From: Pseudomonas putida
Lineage (GTDB): Bacteria > Pseudomonadota > Gammaproteobacteria > Pseudomonadales > Pseudomonadaceae
Length of the DNA stretch: 64,000 bases
Direction of reading: 5' to 3'
Assembly (NCBI RefSeq): GCF_002025705.1
Contig: NZ_CP018846.1
Coordinates: forward strand, 2,161,501 to 2,225,500
Positions 10,005 to 20,528 of this stretch are shown here, piece after piece. Below the pieces are notes generated by a model. It saw nothing but the letters and a program-made list of their open reading frames with translations, did no database searches and had not been told where the DNA came from. A program made the translations under genes and the position numbers. Each line of letters starts with the position of its first letter. Within the stretch, counting starts at the first letter, position 1.

Positions 10005-10334
10005 AAGCGTTGTTGCCTGCTCTTTTCTTATTATTGAGGCCGGCCTTTTATTGTTTTTGTAGGCTAGCCTTGGTGTCGCGTGCGACCCCCATCCGGGGTC
10101 AAGAGCAAACGTATTTTTTTGAGCGCTGACCTGCTTTCATCCTGTGGATCCGAGCCTGACTGCCGCTACCTTCAGGTAGTTTTATTGTTCTGTGTCAGTC
10201 CGCGGGGCGAACCCCTGAAAAGCCTGTCGACTCCAAAAAAATCTGCTTGCTGCGCCTCTGCCGTGTTGTTCTTGTTATGTCAGAGCCGTTACATGTTGTT
10301 TTTATTGGTTATCGCGTTTTTCTTGTTGTTGTAC
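9981..10334 (-). ncRNA. crcY: CrcY-type small RNA antagonising Hfq/Crc catabolite repression
   Basis: In P. putida the CrcZ and CrcY RNAs titrate the Hfq/Crc complex with repeated CA-rich AAnAAnAA motifs, and I recall crcY lying between mvaB and an mgtC-like gene, exactly this gap. On the minus strand the predicted transcript begins GTACAACAACAAGAAAAAC and holds six A-rich clusters, at about 10319-10333, 10298-10312, 10264-10277, 10180-10190, 10047-10060 and 10021-10036. Typical cores are AACAAGAA, AACAATAA and AATAATAA. It ends in a ten-pair hairpin with a TTCG loop at 9981-10004. A sigma-54 promoter lies immediately upstream. No credible protein frame exists here, and the region is poorer in GC than its neighbours. 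The ends are estimated. Confidence 0.88.
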
Positions 10335-10343
10335 CAAACATAT

Positions 10344-10359
10344 AGCAGGTGCCGTGCCA
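10344..10359 (-). promoter_or_regulatory. Sigma-54 promoter of crcY
   Basis: On the minus strand the sequence is TGGCACGGCACCTGCT, a close match to the -24/-12 consensus TGGCACG-N4-TTGCT with correct GG-to-GC spacing. The expected start, about 12 bases past the GC, falls near 10333, where the A-rich RNA begins. CrcY/CrcZ transcription is known to need RpoN and CbrB. Confidence 0.85.
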
Positions 10360-10441
10360 ACTTTTGAAAATCCTTTAAAATCAACGGTTTGGCCGGGGTG
10401 AGCGAAATCCGGTGACCTGAAAATCTGTCGATTTGTTTCCC

Positions 10442-10482
10442 TGTTACCCGATTTTTTGCTGAAAACTGTGGGGGCGGTAACA
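10442..10482. promoter_or_regulatory. Candidate CbrB activator site upstream of crcY
   Basis: TGTTAC at 10442-10447 faces GTAACA at 10477-10482, a perfect six-base inverted repeat with 29 bases between. It lies about 83-138 bp upstream of the sigma-54 promoter, the expected distance for an enhancer of an NtrC-type activator. That CbrB is the protein bound is inferred from the known control of crcY. Confidence 0.55.
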
Positions 10483-10515
10483 CTCACCCACACTCATGTG
10501 ACACCTGTATGAAAC

Positions 10516-11415
10516 TCATTGTGCGCTGCGTGCGCGTGCCACCCGCGAACCGTTGGCGCGCCCCAGTACGGCGCTGATACGCTGCCCGGCGGCGATCAGC
10601 CGATCGAGGTCGATACCGGTCTCGATGCCCAGCCCCTGCAGCAGGTACAGCACATCCTCGGTGGCGATGTTGCCGGTAGCGCCCTTGGCGTAAGGGCAGC
10701 CGCCCAGGCCTGCGACCGAGCTGTCGAACACGCTGATGCCTTCGAGCAGGCTGGCATACACGTTGGCCAGGGCCTGGCCATAGGTGTCGTGGAAGTGGCC
10801 GGCCAACTGCGCGCGTGGCACCACCGCCGATACCACCTCGAACAACCGCCGGGTATCACCGGCGGTGCCGGTGCCGATGGTGTCACCCAGCGAAACCTCG
10901 TAGCAGCCCATGTCGTGCAGGGCCTTGGCCACCGGTGCTACCTGCTCGGCGCTGACCCTGCCTTCATAAGGGCAGCCCAGCACACAGGAAACGTAACCGC
11001 GCACCCGCACGCCGTGGCTGCGCGCGGCCTGCATGATCGGTTCGAAGCGTTGCAGGCTTTCGCTGATCGAGCAGTTGATATTGCGCTGCGAGAAGGCCTC
11101 GGAAGCGGCGGCAAACACCGCCACTTCCTTCACCCCGGCCGCCAGGGCGTCCTCGAAACCGCGCAGGTTGGGCGCGAGTGCGGCATAGGTAACACCCGTG
11201 CGCTGCTGGATGCCGGCGAACACTTCGGCCGAACCGGCCATTTGCGGTACCCATTTGGGCGAGACGAAACTGCCGACCTCGATATAACTCAGCCCGGCGT
11301 CGGTCAGGTCATCGACCAGTTGCACCTTGTCGGCGACGCTGATGGGTTGGGCTTCGTTCTGCAGGCCGTCGCGGGGGCCGACTTCGACCAGGCGGACTGT
11401 TGCGGGCATGGGCAT
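10516..11415 (-). CDS. mvaB: Hydroxymethylglutaryl-CoA lyase
   Basis: A DRE-TIM metallolyase of 299 residues that splits 3-hydroxy-3-methylglutaryl-CoA into acetoacetate and acetyl-CoA in leucine breakdown. Visible family marks are GPRDGLQNE near the N-terminus (catalytic Arg-Asp), the metal-binding HFHDT, and the signature GLGGCPYAKGATGNIATED with the active-site cysteine. It lies 14 bases after the MerR-type regulator on the same strand, so the two form an operon. The rest of the leucine/isovalerate pathway is not in the window, which makes this an isolated last step. Confidence 0.93.
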   Translation of the reverse strand: MPMPATVRLVEVGPRDGLQNEAQPISVADKVQLVDDLTDAGLSYIEVGSFVSPKWVPQMAGSAEVFAGIQQRTGVTYAALAPNLRGFEDALAAGVKEVAVFAAASEAFSQRNINCSISESLQRFEPIMQAARSHGVRVRGYVSCVLGCPYEGRVSAEQVAPVAKALHDMGCYEVSLGDTIGTGTAGDTRRLFEVVSAVVPRAQLAGHFHDTYGQALANVYASLLEGISVFDSSVAGLGGCPYAKGATGNIATEDVLYLLQGLGIETGIDLDRLIAAGQRISAVLGRANGSRVARARSAQ

Positions 11416-11429
11416 GGTGGGGGTTCCTG

Positions 11430-11828
11430 TCAGCGTTTGTCTTTATTGTTCAGGGTGGCGGCCAGGGCCTGTTCGCAGCGCTCCTGGGCGGTGTCCAGTT
11501 CCAGTTGCATCTGGTGGATGTCGAGCATCTGCTGTTCCAGTTGTGCGCGGCGCTCGGCGATCTTCGCCAGCATGCTGTGGAGCTGCTTGAGGTTGCCGCT
11601 ACTGGGGTCGTACAGCTCGATCAGCTCACGGCATTCGGCCAGCGAGAAGCCGATGCGCTTGCCGCGCAGGATGAGCTTCAGGCTGACTTTGTCCCGGGCC
11701 GAGTAGATGCGCTCCAGGCCGCGCCGCTCGGGGCTCAGCAGGCCCTGTTCCTCATAGAAGCGGATGGCGCGGGTGGTGATGTCCAGCTCGCGGGAGAGGT
11801 CGGAGATGCTGTAGGTCTGGCTGCTCAT
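11430..11828 (-). CDS. liuR: MerR-family regulator, LiuR-like
   Basis: A 132-residue MerR protein. The N-terminal winged helix (YSISDLSRELDITTRAIRFY) is followed by a wing region (GLERIYSARDKVSLKLILRGKR) and a long C-terminal coiled coil (about 80-125) without cysteines for metal binding. LiuR-type members repress branched-chain amino acid and leucine catabolic genes. Its position directly before mvaB and the palindrome TTGACGTATACGTCAA upstream fit that role. The symbol is given by similarity; a binding test would settle it. Confidence 0.8.
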   Translation of the reverse strand: MSSQTYSISDLSRELDITTRAIRFYEEQGLLSPERRGLERIYSARDKVSLKLILRGKRIGFSLAECRELIELYDPSSGNLKQLHSMLAKIAERRAQLEQQMLDIHQMQLELDTAQERCEQALAATLNNKDKR

Positions 11829-11870
11829 GCTAGGGCTCGGCGTAGGGTATGCCAGTATCCTGAGGGCAGG

Positions 11871-11886
11871 TTGACGTATACGTCAA
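11871..11886. promoter_or_regulatory. LiuR/MerR-type operator of the regulator-mvaB operon
   Basis: TTGACGTATACGTCAA is a perfect 16-base palindrome 43-58 bases before the regulator start. On the minus strand TTGACG can serve as the -35 box with a long spacer to a GATACT-like -10, the arrangement seen at MerR-controlled promoters. It resembles the known LiuR box, which has ACGT half-sites around an AT-rich centre. Confidence 0.75.
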
Positions 11887-11891
11887 GCAGA

Positions 11892-12770
11892 TCAGTCGGG
11901 CTGCCCCGAGCGCCGATACCCATTGGGTGTTTGCCCGCTCAGCCGCTTGAAGAACCGGGCGAAATAGGTAGGGTCGCTGAAACCCAGGCTGTCTGACAGC
12001 TGCCCGATGCTCATGCGCGTATAGATGAGGTTGCGTCGAGCCTCCAGCAGCAGGCGCTGATGGATCACCTGCAACGCGGTCTGCCCGCTCAATGCCCGGC
12101 ACAGCTGGTTGAGCTGCAGGCTGGGGATATTCAGGCGCGCGGCGAAGTCTTCCACCGACAGGTGTTCGCGGTAGTGCGCCTCGACCAGCCGCAGGTACTG
12201 CCCGAGCAACTGCCGGTCGCGTTCGTCTCGGTTGCGTGGGGGCTGCCCCAGTTGCTGGCGGCGGCTGATCCACACCATCAGCGCGGTCACCAGTGCGTCG
12301 AGCATGGTCGCCCGCGCGGGGGCGTTGCCCTGGTATTCCTGATGCAGTGTTTCGATCAGGCCGCGCAACTGCACGCGGTCCTTGCCCAGCGGGTAACACG
12401 CCGCTTTCGCCAGCACCCCCAGCGGTGCACCCAGGCGCTGTTCGAGGTCGGCCACCAGTGCGGTGCCGAACGTCAGGACATGGCCCTGGATATCGGCGCT
12501 GAAGCGAAAACCGTGCACGGTCAGCGGCGGCACCACTTGTATCGCAGCCTCGAGGACTGTGCTGCGCACACCCTCGATTTCCACTTGGGCCTCGCCGCGC
12601 TGCACATACAGCAACTGGAACAGCTCGGCGTGCTGATGCGGCTTGATCTCCCAGTGGTGCAGGCGGCTGCGTGCCGGGATCGACTCGCAATGCAGCAGGT
12701 CGGTGCCGGGCCAGTGCTGGTTTTCGCCATATAACTGGAACAGTGGGACGCCGGGGAGGGTAGATCTCAT
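11892..12770 (-). CDS. pobC: AraC/XylS-family regulator of pobA
   Basis: A 292-residue AraC-family protein with an N-terminal cupin-type sensing domain (around residues 20-110, with LHHWEIKPHQHAELFQ) and two C-terminal helix-turn-helix units (about 195-290: HLSVEDFAARLNIPSLQLNQ and MSIGQLSDSLGFSDPTYFARFFK). It is transcribed divergently from pobA across 129 bp. In P. putida, PobC of this family activates pobA in response to 4-hydroxybenzoate, so the assignment rests on family and position. Confidence 0.85.
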   Translation of the reverse strand: MRSTLPGVPLFQLYGENQHWPGTDLLHCESIPARSRLHHWEIKPHQHAELFQLLYVQRGEAQVEIEGVRSTVLEAAIQVVPPLTVHGFRFSADIQGHVLTFGTALVADLEQRLGAPLGVLAKAACYPLGKDRVQLRGLIETLHQEYQGNAPARATMLDALVTALMVWISRRQQLGQPPRNRDERDRQLLGQYLRLVEAHYREHLSVEDFAARLNIPSLQLNQLCRALSGQTALQVIHQRLLLEARRNLIYTRMSIGQLSDSLGFSDPTYFARFFKRLSGQTPNGYRRSGQPD

Positions 12771-12812
12771 GTCGTAATCGCCTGTCCGTTAATCGAACAA
12801 TTTTTGTAAAAG

Positions 12813-12826
12813 TGCATTTTTTGCAT
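12813..12826. promoter_or_regulatory. Direct repeat in the pobC-pobA intergenic region
   Basis: TGCAT occurs twice on the plus strand in TGCATTTTTTGCAT, nine bases apart start to start, with a third ATGCA at about 12866. AraC-type activators often bind direct repeats upstream of the target promoter. This is a weak candidate for the PobC site; no other clear operator stands out in the gap. Confidence 0.35.
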
Positions 12827-12842
12827 CGGATAGCACACTTAA

Positions 12843-14087
<1,245 letters not shown>

Positions 14088-14115
14088 GGCGCCGGGGTAC
14101 GCCGACAGGGGGGGG

Positions 14116-14356
14116 GGCGCCTGTGGGATCGAGCGCCGCCCGCGCGGCGCATCGCGGATAAATCCGCTCCTACATTTGTTGCAACGTGGCCATGCCTGAC
14201 AGGCCATGATTGTCAGCTTTGTTTACACGGCTCAAGACATGCGCCAGGGCTGGCAACCATGGCGTAACATGTTCGGCACGTTGCAACACATGTAGGAGCG
14301 GATTTATCCGCGATGCGCCGCGCGGGCGGCGCTCGATCTCACAGGCGCCGAAAATC
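14116..14356. repeat. 241-bp palindromic REP-type element, copy 2
   Basis: Inverted arms at 14130-14190 and about 14277-14335 carry GAGCGCCGCCCGCGCGGC and its complement around a core of about 90 bp. The whole unit is the reverse complement of the element at 1154-1394, with roughly 96% identity over 206 bp. It fills the space between pobA and ggt. A run of ten G residues sits at its left edge (14108-14117). Confidence 0.85.
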
Positions 14357-14387
14357 TTTCGGCGACCACCCGAAAGGACGCAAGCCA

Positions 14388-16190
14388 ATGCCCCGCCCCC
14401 CTTTATTCCTGAAAACCCTGATCACTACCCTGTGCCTGGCCGCCGCCACTGGCGTCACCTGGGCCGACCAGCCTCTACCCACCCCCCCGGAGCTGGAGTC
14501 CGGCTACCGTAGCGGCCTGCAGCCAGTGCACGCCAGCCGGCACATGGCGGCGGCCGCCAACCCGCTGGCCAGCGAGGCCGGGCGGGCGATGCTGCGTGCC
14601 GGTGGCAGTGCCATCGATGCGGCGATCGCCATGCAGATGGTGCTGACCCTGGTCGAACCGCAGTCCAGCGGTATTGGTGGTGGAGCATTCATCCTGTACT
14701 GGGACGGCCAGCGCGTGCAGGCCTTCGATGGCCGCGAAGCCGCGCCGGCAGGGGTGACGGAAAAACTGTTCCTGCAAGCGGATGGCTCGCCAATGCCGTT
14801 TCGCGCAGCGCAGATCGGCGGGCGGTCGGTGGGAGTGCCGGGCGTGCTGCGGGCGCTGAAACTGGCCCATGATCAGCACGGCAAGCTGCCATGGAAGGAC
14901 CTGTTCGCGCCGGCCATCGCACTGGCGCGCAATGGTTTCGCGGTTTCCGAGCGGCTGCATGCACTGGTTGCCGGTGACCCTTTCATTGCCCGCTCACCGG
15001 CCATGGCGCGCTACTTCCTGGATGACCGGGGCAAGCCGCTGGCCGTCGGCACGACCCTGCGCAACCCTGCGCTCGCGCAGACCTTTGAGCGCATTGCACA
15101 GCAGGGCGTCGATGCCTTCTACGGCGGTGAGCTTGCCAAGGCCATGGTCGCTGAAGTGCGTCACCACGCCAATGCCGGGCAGTTGTCGCTCGAGGACTTG
15201 CAGCGTTACCAGGCCAAAGAGCGCGAACCGGTCTGTGGTCCGTACAAGGCCTGGAACATTTGCGGCATGCCACCGCCGTCGTCCGGTGGGGTGACTGTGC
15301 TGCAGACCCTGGGCATTCTCGATGCCCTGCAGCGCACATCGGCGCAGCGTGACCTGGCCGACCTGCCACCCCTCCAGGTGGCCTCAGTGGCGGGGCTTGA
15401 GCCCGCACCGCAGGCTGTGCACCTGATGGCCGAAGCCGAGCGCCTGGCCTATGCCGACCGGGCCCAATACCTGGCCGACAGCGACTATGTGCCGGTGCCG
15501 GTCAAGTCGTTGCTCGACCCGGCCTACCTCGCCGAGCGCGCCAAGCGGGTCGGCGAGTACAGCATGAAACATGCCCGCCCGGGCACTCCACACGGCGCCA
15601 ATCTGGCACTGGCGCCAGACCGTTCGCCACTGCGGATTTCCACCTCGCACCTGTCTGCCGTGGACGACAGCGGCCAGGCCCTGGCCATGACCACGTCGGT
15701 GGAATCTGCCTTCGGTTCGCACCTGATGGTTGGCGGTTTTCTGCTGAACAACCACCTGACCGACTTTTCTTTCCTGCCAGCGGAAAACGGCAAGCCCGTG
15801 GCCAATCGGGTGCAGCCGGGCAAGCGCCCGCTGTCGGCGATGGCGCCAACCCTGGTGTTTTCACGCGCCTCTGGCGAACTGGTCGCAAGCCTTGGCTCCC
15901 CCGGAGGCTCGCAGATCATCGGCTACGTGAACAAGGCGTTGATCGGCCTGCTGGACTGGCATCTCGATCCGCAACAGGTGGCCAACCTGCCCAATTTCGG
16001 CAGCCGCAATGCGGGCACCGAAGTGGAGGCCGGGCTGGTCAGCCCGGCGCTGATCCGCCAGCTGGCTGCCTGGGGCCACGAGGTCACACCGATGACCATG
16101 ACCAGTGGCATGCAGATCATCCAGCGCACGCCCGCCGGATGGGCCGGCGGTGCCGACCCGCGGCGCGAAGGGGTGGCGCTCGGCGATTAG
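14388..16190 (+). CDS. ggt: Gamma-glutamyltransferase, periplasmic Ntn-hydrolase
   Basis: A 600-residue GGT precursor that transfers or hydrolyses gamma-glutamyl groups of glutathione and related compounds in the periplasm. The start at 14388 follows a GAAAGGA ribosome site and begins a signal peptide (MPRPPLFLKTLITTLCLAAA, ending near TWADQ). The large-subunit motif GGSAIDAAIAMQMVLTLVEP is present. The self-cleavage site that defines the small subunit reads ISTSHLS, so the nucleophile position that is threonine in E. coli GGT appears to be serine here. The small subunit has FLLNNHLTDFSF and GSPGGSQI. It stands alone downstream of the palindromic element. Confidence 0.9.
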   Translation: MPRPPLFLKTLITTLCLAAATGVTWADQPLPTPPELESGYRSGLQPVHASRHMAAAANPLASEAGRAMLRAGGSAIDAAIAMQMVLTLVEPQSSGIGGGAFILYWDGQRVQAFDGREAAPAGVTEKLFLQADGSPMPFRAAQIGGRSVGVPGVLRALKLAHDQHGKLPWKDLFAPAIALARNGFAVSERLHALVAGDPFIARSPAMARYFLDDRGKPLAVGTTLRNPALAQTFERIAQQGVDAFYGGELAKAMVAEVRHHANAGQLSLEDLQRYQAKEREPVCGPYKAWNICGMPPPSSGGVTVLQTLGILDALQRTSAQRDLADLPPLQVASVAGLEPAPQAVHLMAEAERLAYADRAQYLADSDYVPVPVKSLLDPAYLAERAKRVGEYSMKHARPGTPHGANLALAPDRSPLRISTSHLSAVDDSGQALAMTTSVESAFGSHLMVGGFLLNNHLTDFSFLPAENGKPVANRVQPGKRPLSAMAPTLVFSRASGELVASLGSPGGSQIIGYVNKALIGLLDWHLDPQQVANLPNFGSRNAGTEVEAGLVSPALIRQLAAWGHEVTPMTMTSGMQIIQRTPAGWAGGADPRREGVALGD

Positions 16191-16260
16191 CCAGCTGCAT
16201 TGCCGGGCCAGGGCTTGCATGGTAGAAGTCAGTCTTGCCATTCAGTAGTTGAATACCAAG

Positions 16261-17142
16261 ATGTCCATCAGCGTTAAATCGAATAGAGCCCTGTTCGACC
16301 TCGACCTGTTGCGCGCCATCGTCGTGGTGGCCGATTGCGGCAGCTTCACCACGGCCGCCGCGCGCCTGCACTCGACCCAGTCGACCATCAGCCAGAAAGT
16401 GCGCCGCCTCGAAGACATGGTTGGCCACCGCCTGCTGGTGCGTGGCAACCGCGACGTGCTGCCGACCGATGCCGGGCAGACCTTGCTCGGCTATGCCCGG
16501 CACATGCTGGCGCTGAACGACCAGATGCTCGAAGCCCTGGCCGGGGCCATGGTCGGGGTCACCGTGCGCCTCGGCGTACCTGAGGATTTCGTCGGCGGGC
16601 GCACCACCAATGCGCTGTCGGCGTTCAGCCGCCTGCACCCGCAGGTCAAGCTGGAAGTCACCAGCGGCCTGTGCCGCGACCTCAGCCAGGCCTACGACAA
16701 CGGCGAGCTCGACCTGGTGCTGCTCAAACAGCGGCGCAACAGCCGCGAGGGCGTGGCCTGCTGGCCGGAGCGCCTGCAGTGGATCGACAGTGCGCGGTTG
16801 CCGGCATTCGAGCTGGACCCGATCCCGCTGGTGACCTTCCCGCCGCGGGGGCTGTACCGCGAGGACATGATCAGTGCCATCGAAGGCATGGGCCGGCGCT
16901 GGCGCATCAGCTTCACCAGCTCCAGCCTGAGCGGTATCCAGGCGGCGGTGGCCGATGGCATGGGCATCAGCCTGCTGCCGCCCCGGGCGGCGACCGGCGA
17001 GCACCGGGTGCTGGGGCCGGCGCAGGGGTTGCCGGAGGTGGACAGCTACGAGATCGTCATCGTGCACAAGCCGACGGCGGATGTGATGGTCAAGGATCTG
17101 GCCGGGGTGATGTCGCAGCTGCTGGCTGGCGGAGGTATCTGA
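16261..17142 (+). CDS. LysR-family transcriptional regulator
   Basis: A 293-residue LysR protein with an N-terminal winged helix (FDLDLLRAIVVVADCGSFTT and ARLHSTQSTISQKVRRLE) and a periplasmic-binding-type effector domain (about 95-290). The ATG at 16261 is preferred to a TTG at 16249. It lies between ggt, 70 bp upstream on the same strand, and the convergent TRAP large permease. Neither is an obvious target by position, and the effector is unknown. It is not close to the two acid-sensing LysR proteins further right. Confidence 0.88.
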   Translation: MSISVKSNRALFDLDLLRAIVVVADCGSFTTAAARLHSTQSTISQKVRRLEDMVGHRLLVRGNRDVLPTDAGQTLLGYARHMLALNDQMLEALAGAMVGVTVRLGVPEDFVGGRTTNALSAFSRLHPQVKLEVTSGLCRDLSQAYDNGELDLVLLKQRRNSREGVACWPERLQWIDSARLPAFELDPIPLVTFPPRGLYREDMISAIEGMGRRWRISFTSSSLSGIQAAVADGMGISLLPPRAATGEHRVLGPAQGLPEVDSYEIVIVHKPTADVMVKDLAGVMSQLLAGGGI

Positions 17143-17150
17143 CGGCTTTT

Positions 17151-17268
17151 TGTAGGAGCGGCCTTGTGTCGCGAAAGGGCTGCGAAGCGGCCCCAGCAAT
17201 CTCTGTGTTTACACGGAAACCCTGGGGCTGCTGCGCAGCCCTTTCGCGACGCAAGGCCGCTCCTACAA
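17151..17268. repeat. REP doublet, CGCGAAAGGG type
   Basis: TGTAGGAGCGGCCTTGTGTC followed by GCGAAAGGGCTGCG is mirrored by CGCAGCCCTTTCGCGACGC followed by AAGGCCGCTCCTACA, with about 50 bases between. It lies between the convergent LysR and dctM genes. The same doublet family recurs at 20407-20525 and 31655-31775. Confidence 0.88.
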
Positions 17269-17286
17269 GGCGGTGCGGGCCTGCGG

Positions 17287-18570
17287 TCAAGGCATGCCGA
17301 GCCACTCCGGCAACGCCAGCGAAATGAACGGCACATAGGTCACCAGCACCAGGAACAGCAGCAGGATCGACAGCCACGGCAGCGCTGCGCGAATCGTCTG
17401 CCCCAGGGTCAGCCCGGTCACCGCAGAGGTGACGAACAGGTTCAGCCCCACGGGCGGGTGCACCAGGCCAATCTCCATGTTCACCACCATCACGATCCCC
17501 AGGTGAATCGGGTCGATACCCAGCTTCATGGCGATCGGGAAGAAGATCGGCGCCAGGATCAGGATGATCGCCGACGGCTCCATGAAGCTGCCGGCCACCA
17601 GCAGCACAATGTTGACCATGATCAGGAAACCGATCGGCGTCAGGCCCTCGGACATCACCCACTGGGTGATCTGCTGGGGGATCTGCTCGGTGGTCAGCAC
17701 ATGGGCGAAGAGCATGGCGTTGGCGATGATGAACAGCAGCATGATGGTCAGCCGGCCCGACTCCAGCAGCACTTTCGGGCAATCACGCAGGCGCATGTCC
17801 TTGTACACGAACAGCGCGATGAACGCCGAGTACACCGCTGCCACGGCGGCCGCTTCGGTGGGGGTGAACATGCCGCTGTAGATGCCGCCGAGGATGATCA
17901 CCAGCAGCAACAGGCCCCAGAACGCACGCCGGGCGGTGCCCAGCCATTGGGCGAAGCTGGCCCGAGGCTGGGCCGGCAGTTTCTTGATGCGGGCAACGAT
18001 GTAGATGGTGATCATCAGGAACACGCCAAGCAGGATCCCTGGTACCACACCGGCCATGAACAGCTTGCCGACCGAGGTCTCGGTGGCCGCCGAGTACACC
18101 ACCATGACGATCGACGGCGGGATCAGGATGCCCAGGGTGCCGGCGTTGCAGATGATCCCGGCGCCGAACTCGCGCGGGTAGCCGGAACGCACCATGCCGG
18201 CCACGGCAATCGAGCCGACGGCCGCCACGGTAGCCGGCGACGAACCCGACAGCGCGGCGAACAGCATGCACGCCAGCACCGCGGCAATGGCCAGGCCACC
18301 CCGGATATGCCCGACGCAGGCATTGGCGAAATCGATCAGGCGCTGAGCCACGCCACCGGTAGTCATGAACGCGCCCGACAGCAGGAAGAACGGAATGGCC
18401 AGGAAGGTGTAGCTGTCAGACGTTTCGAACAGCTTGATCGCCAGCGAGCTGAGCGAGTCCTGGCTGAACATCAGGATCGACAGCGCCCCCGACAGGCCCA
18501 GCGAGATGGCGATCGGCACGCCGAGGAACATGAACACGAACAGCAGCAGGAACAGGCAGATAACCGTCAT
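17287..18570 (-). CDS. TRAP transporter large permease (DctM type)
   Basis: The 427-residue permease subunit of a tripartite ATP-independent periplasmic transporter. It has about 12 hydrophobic segments and the family landmarks FFLLSGAFMTTGG, LSGSSPATVAAVGSI and GILIPPSIVMVVYS. It overlaps the stop of the small permease by one base (TGATG), so translation is coupled. It is the last gene of the itaconate-operon region and forms the sodium-driven channel that receives substrate from the binding protein. Confidence 0.95.
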   Translation of the reverse strand: MTVICLFLLLFVFMFLGVPIAISLGLSGALSILMFSQDSLSSLAIKLFETSDSYTFLAIPFFLLSGAFMTTGGVAQRLIDFANACVGHIRGGLAIAAVLACMLFAALSGSSPATVAAVGSIAVAGMVRSGYPREFGAGIICNAGTLGILIPPSIVMVVYSAATETSVGKLFMAGVVPGILLGVFLMITIYIVARIKKLPAQPRASFAQWLGTARRAFWGLLLLVIILGGIYSGMFTPTEAAAVAAVYSAFIALFVYKDMRLRDCPKVLLESGRLTIMLLFIIANAMLFAHVLTTEQIPQQITQWVMSEGLTPIGFLIMVNIVLLVAGSFMEPSAIILILAPIFFPIAMKLGIDPIHLGIVMVVNMEIGLVHPPVGLNLFVTSAVTGLTLGQTIRAALPWLSILLLFLVLVTYVPFISLALPEWLGMP

Positions 18571-19202
18571 CAGTGGTGCTCCTCACCGGGGTTGGCCAGC
18601 TTGCTGGCTTCGGCGGCCTCGTCAGCCAGGCCCAGGCCGTACTGGCGGTGGGTGAACAGGCGGTAGAGGATTTCCAGGTAGCGGATGATCACCAGGGCGA
18701 AGCCCAGCGGCACGATCAGCGCGATATGGCCGACCTTGATGCCGTAGCGGTCGAGGTCCTCGGCGCCGATGCCGGCCACCAGCACTGCGCTCACCCACTT
18801 GATGCTCGCCACCAGGAACAGCCCGGCGTAGGCCAGGCAGCAGGCGCAGGCGATCATTGCCAGCACCCGTTGCACCGGCTTGCGGGTGCGCCGCACCAGC
18901 ACATCGACACCGAGGTGGCCGGCGGTGCGCACGCCGTAGGAAATGCCAAAGAAGATCAGCCAGCCGAACAGCGCCTTGGTCAGGGCGATGCTCCAGGTCA
19001 TGTCCTGGGCGTAGGCCATCAGGTGGTCGCCGATGCCCAGCAGCAAGTCGCTGGCGAATGCCCAGTGGTCACTGAGCGTGTAGAACATCGTGTAGAGGTT
19101 GTTCAGTGCCACGTAGATGAAGGTCACCAAGGTCATGGCCGCCAGGAGAAAGGCGATCATGCCTTCCTCGAAGTGCTCCCAGACACGCCTGAGCGATTGC
19201 AT
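18570..19202 (-). CDS. TRAP transporter small permease (DctQ type)
   Basis: A 210-residue membrane protein with four main hydrophobic segments, longer than the usual 160-180. The ATG at 19202 is chosen over one at 19235 because GGAG lies seven bases upstream. It works as a complex with the large permease encoded next. In P. aeruginosa the homologous TRAP genes (PA0884-PA0886) follow the itaconate enzymes in the same order, which supports itaconate or a related dicarboxylate as cargo. Confidence 0.92.
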   Translation of the reverse strand: MQSLRRVWEHFEEGMIAFLLAAMTLVTFIYVALNNLYTMFYTLSDHWAFASDLLLGIGDHLMAYAQDMTWSIALTKALFGWLIFFGISYGVRTAGHLGVDVLVRRTRKPVQRVLAMIACACCLAYAGLFLVASIKWVSAVLVAGIGAEDLDRYGIKVGHIALIVPLGFALVIIRYLEILYRLFTHRQYGLGLADEAAEASKLANPGEEHH

Positions 19203-19229
19203 AAGGATTCTCCAGACAGAGAGAGGGCG

Positions 19230-19252
19230 GGCCACCCGCAGGAAGGGTGGCC
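19230..19252. terminator. Intercistronic hairpin between TRAP dctP and dctQ
   Basis: GGCCACCC and GGGTGGCC form an eight-base-pair GC-rich stem with a seven-base loop in the 69-bp gap between the binding-protein gene and the small permease. There is no T-run, so it more likely stabilises the upstream message or attenuates transcription. That would raise the binding protein over the membrane subunits. Confidence 0.6.
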
Positions 19253-19271
19253 GGGGCAGGGCGCAGGAGGG

Positions 19272-20525
<1,254 letters not shown>

Positions 20526-20528
20526 AGT

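Noticed and set aside
10080..10367. Small hydrophobic open frame in the mgtC-mvaB gap
   Set aside because: It lacks a ribosome site, and the region is better explained by the crcY RNA on the other strand with its promoter and CA motifs.
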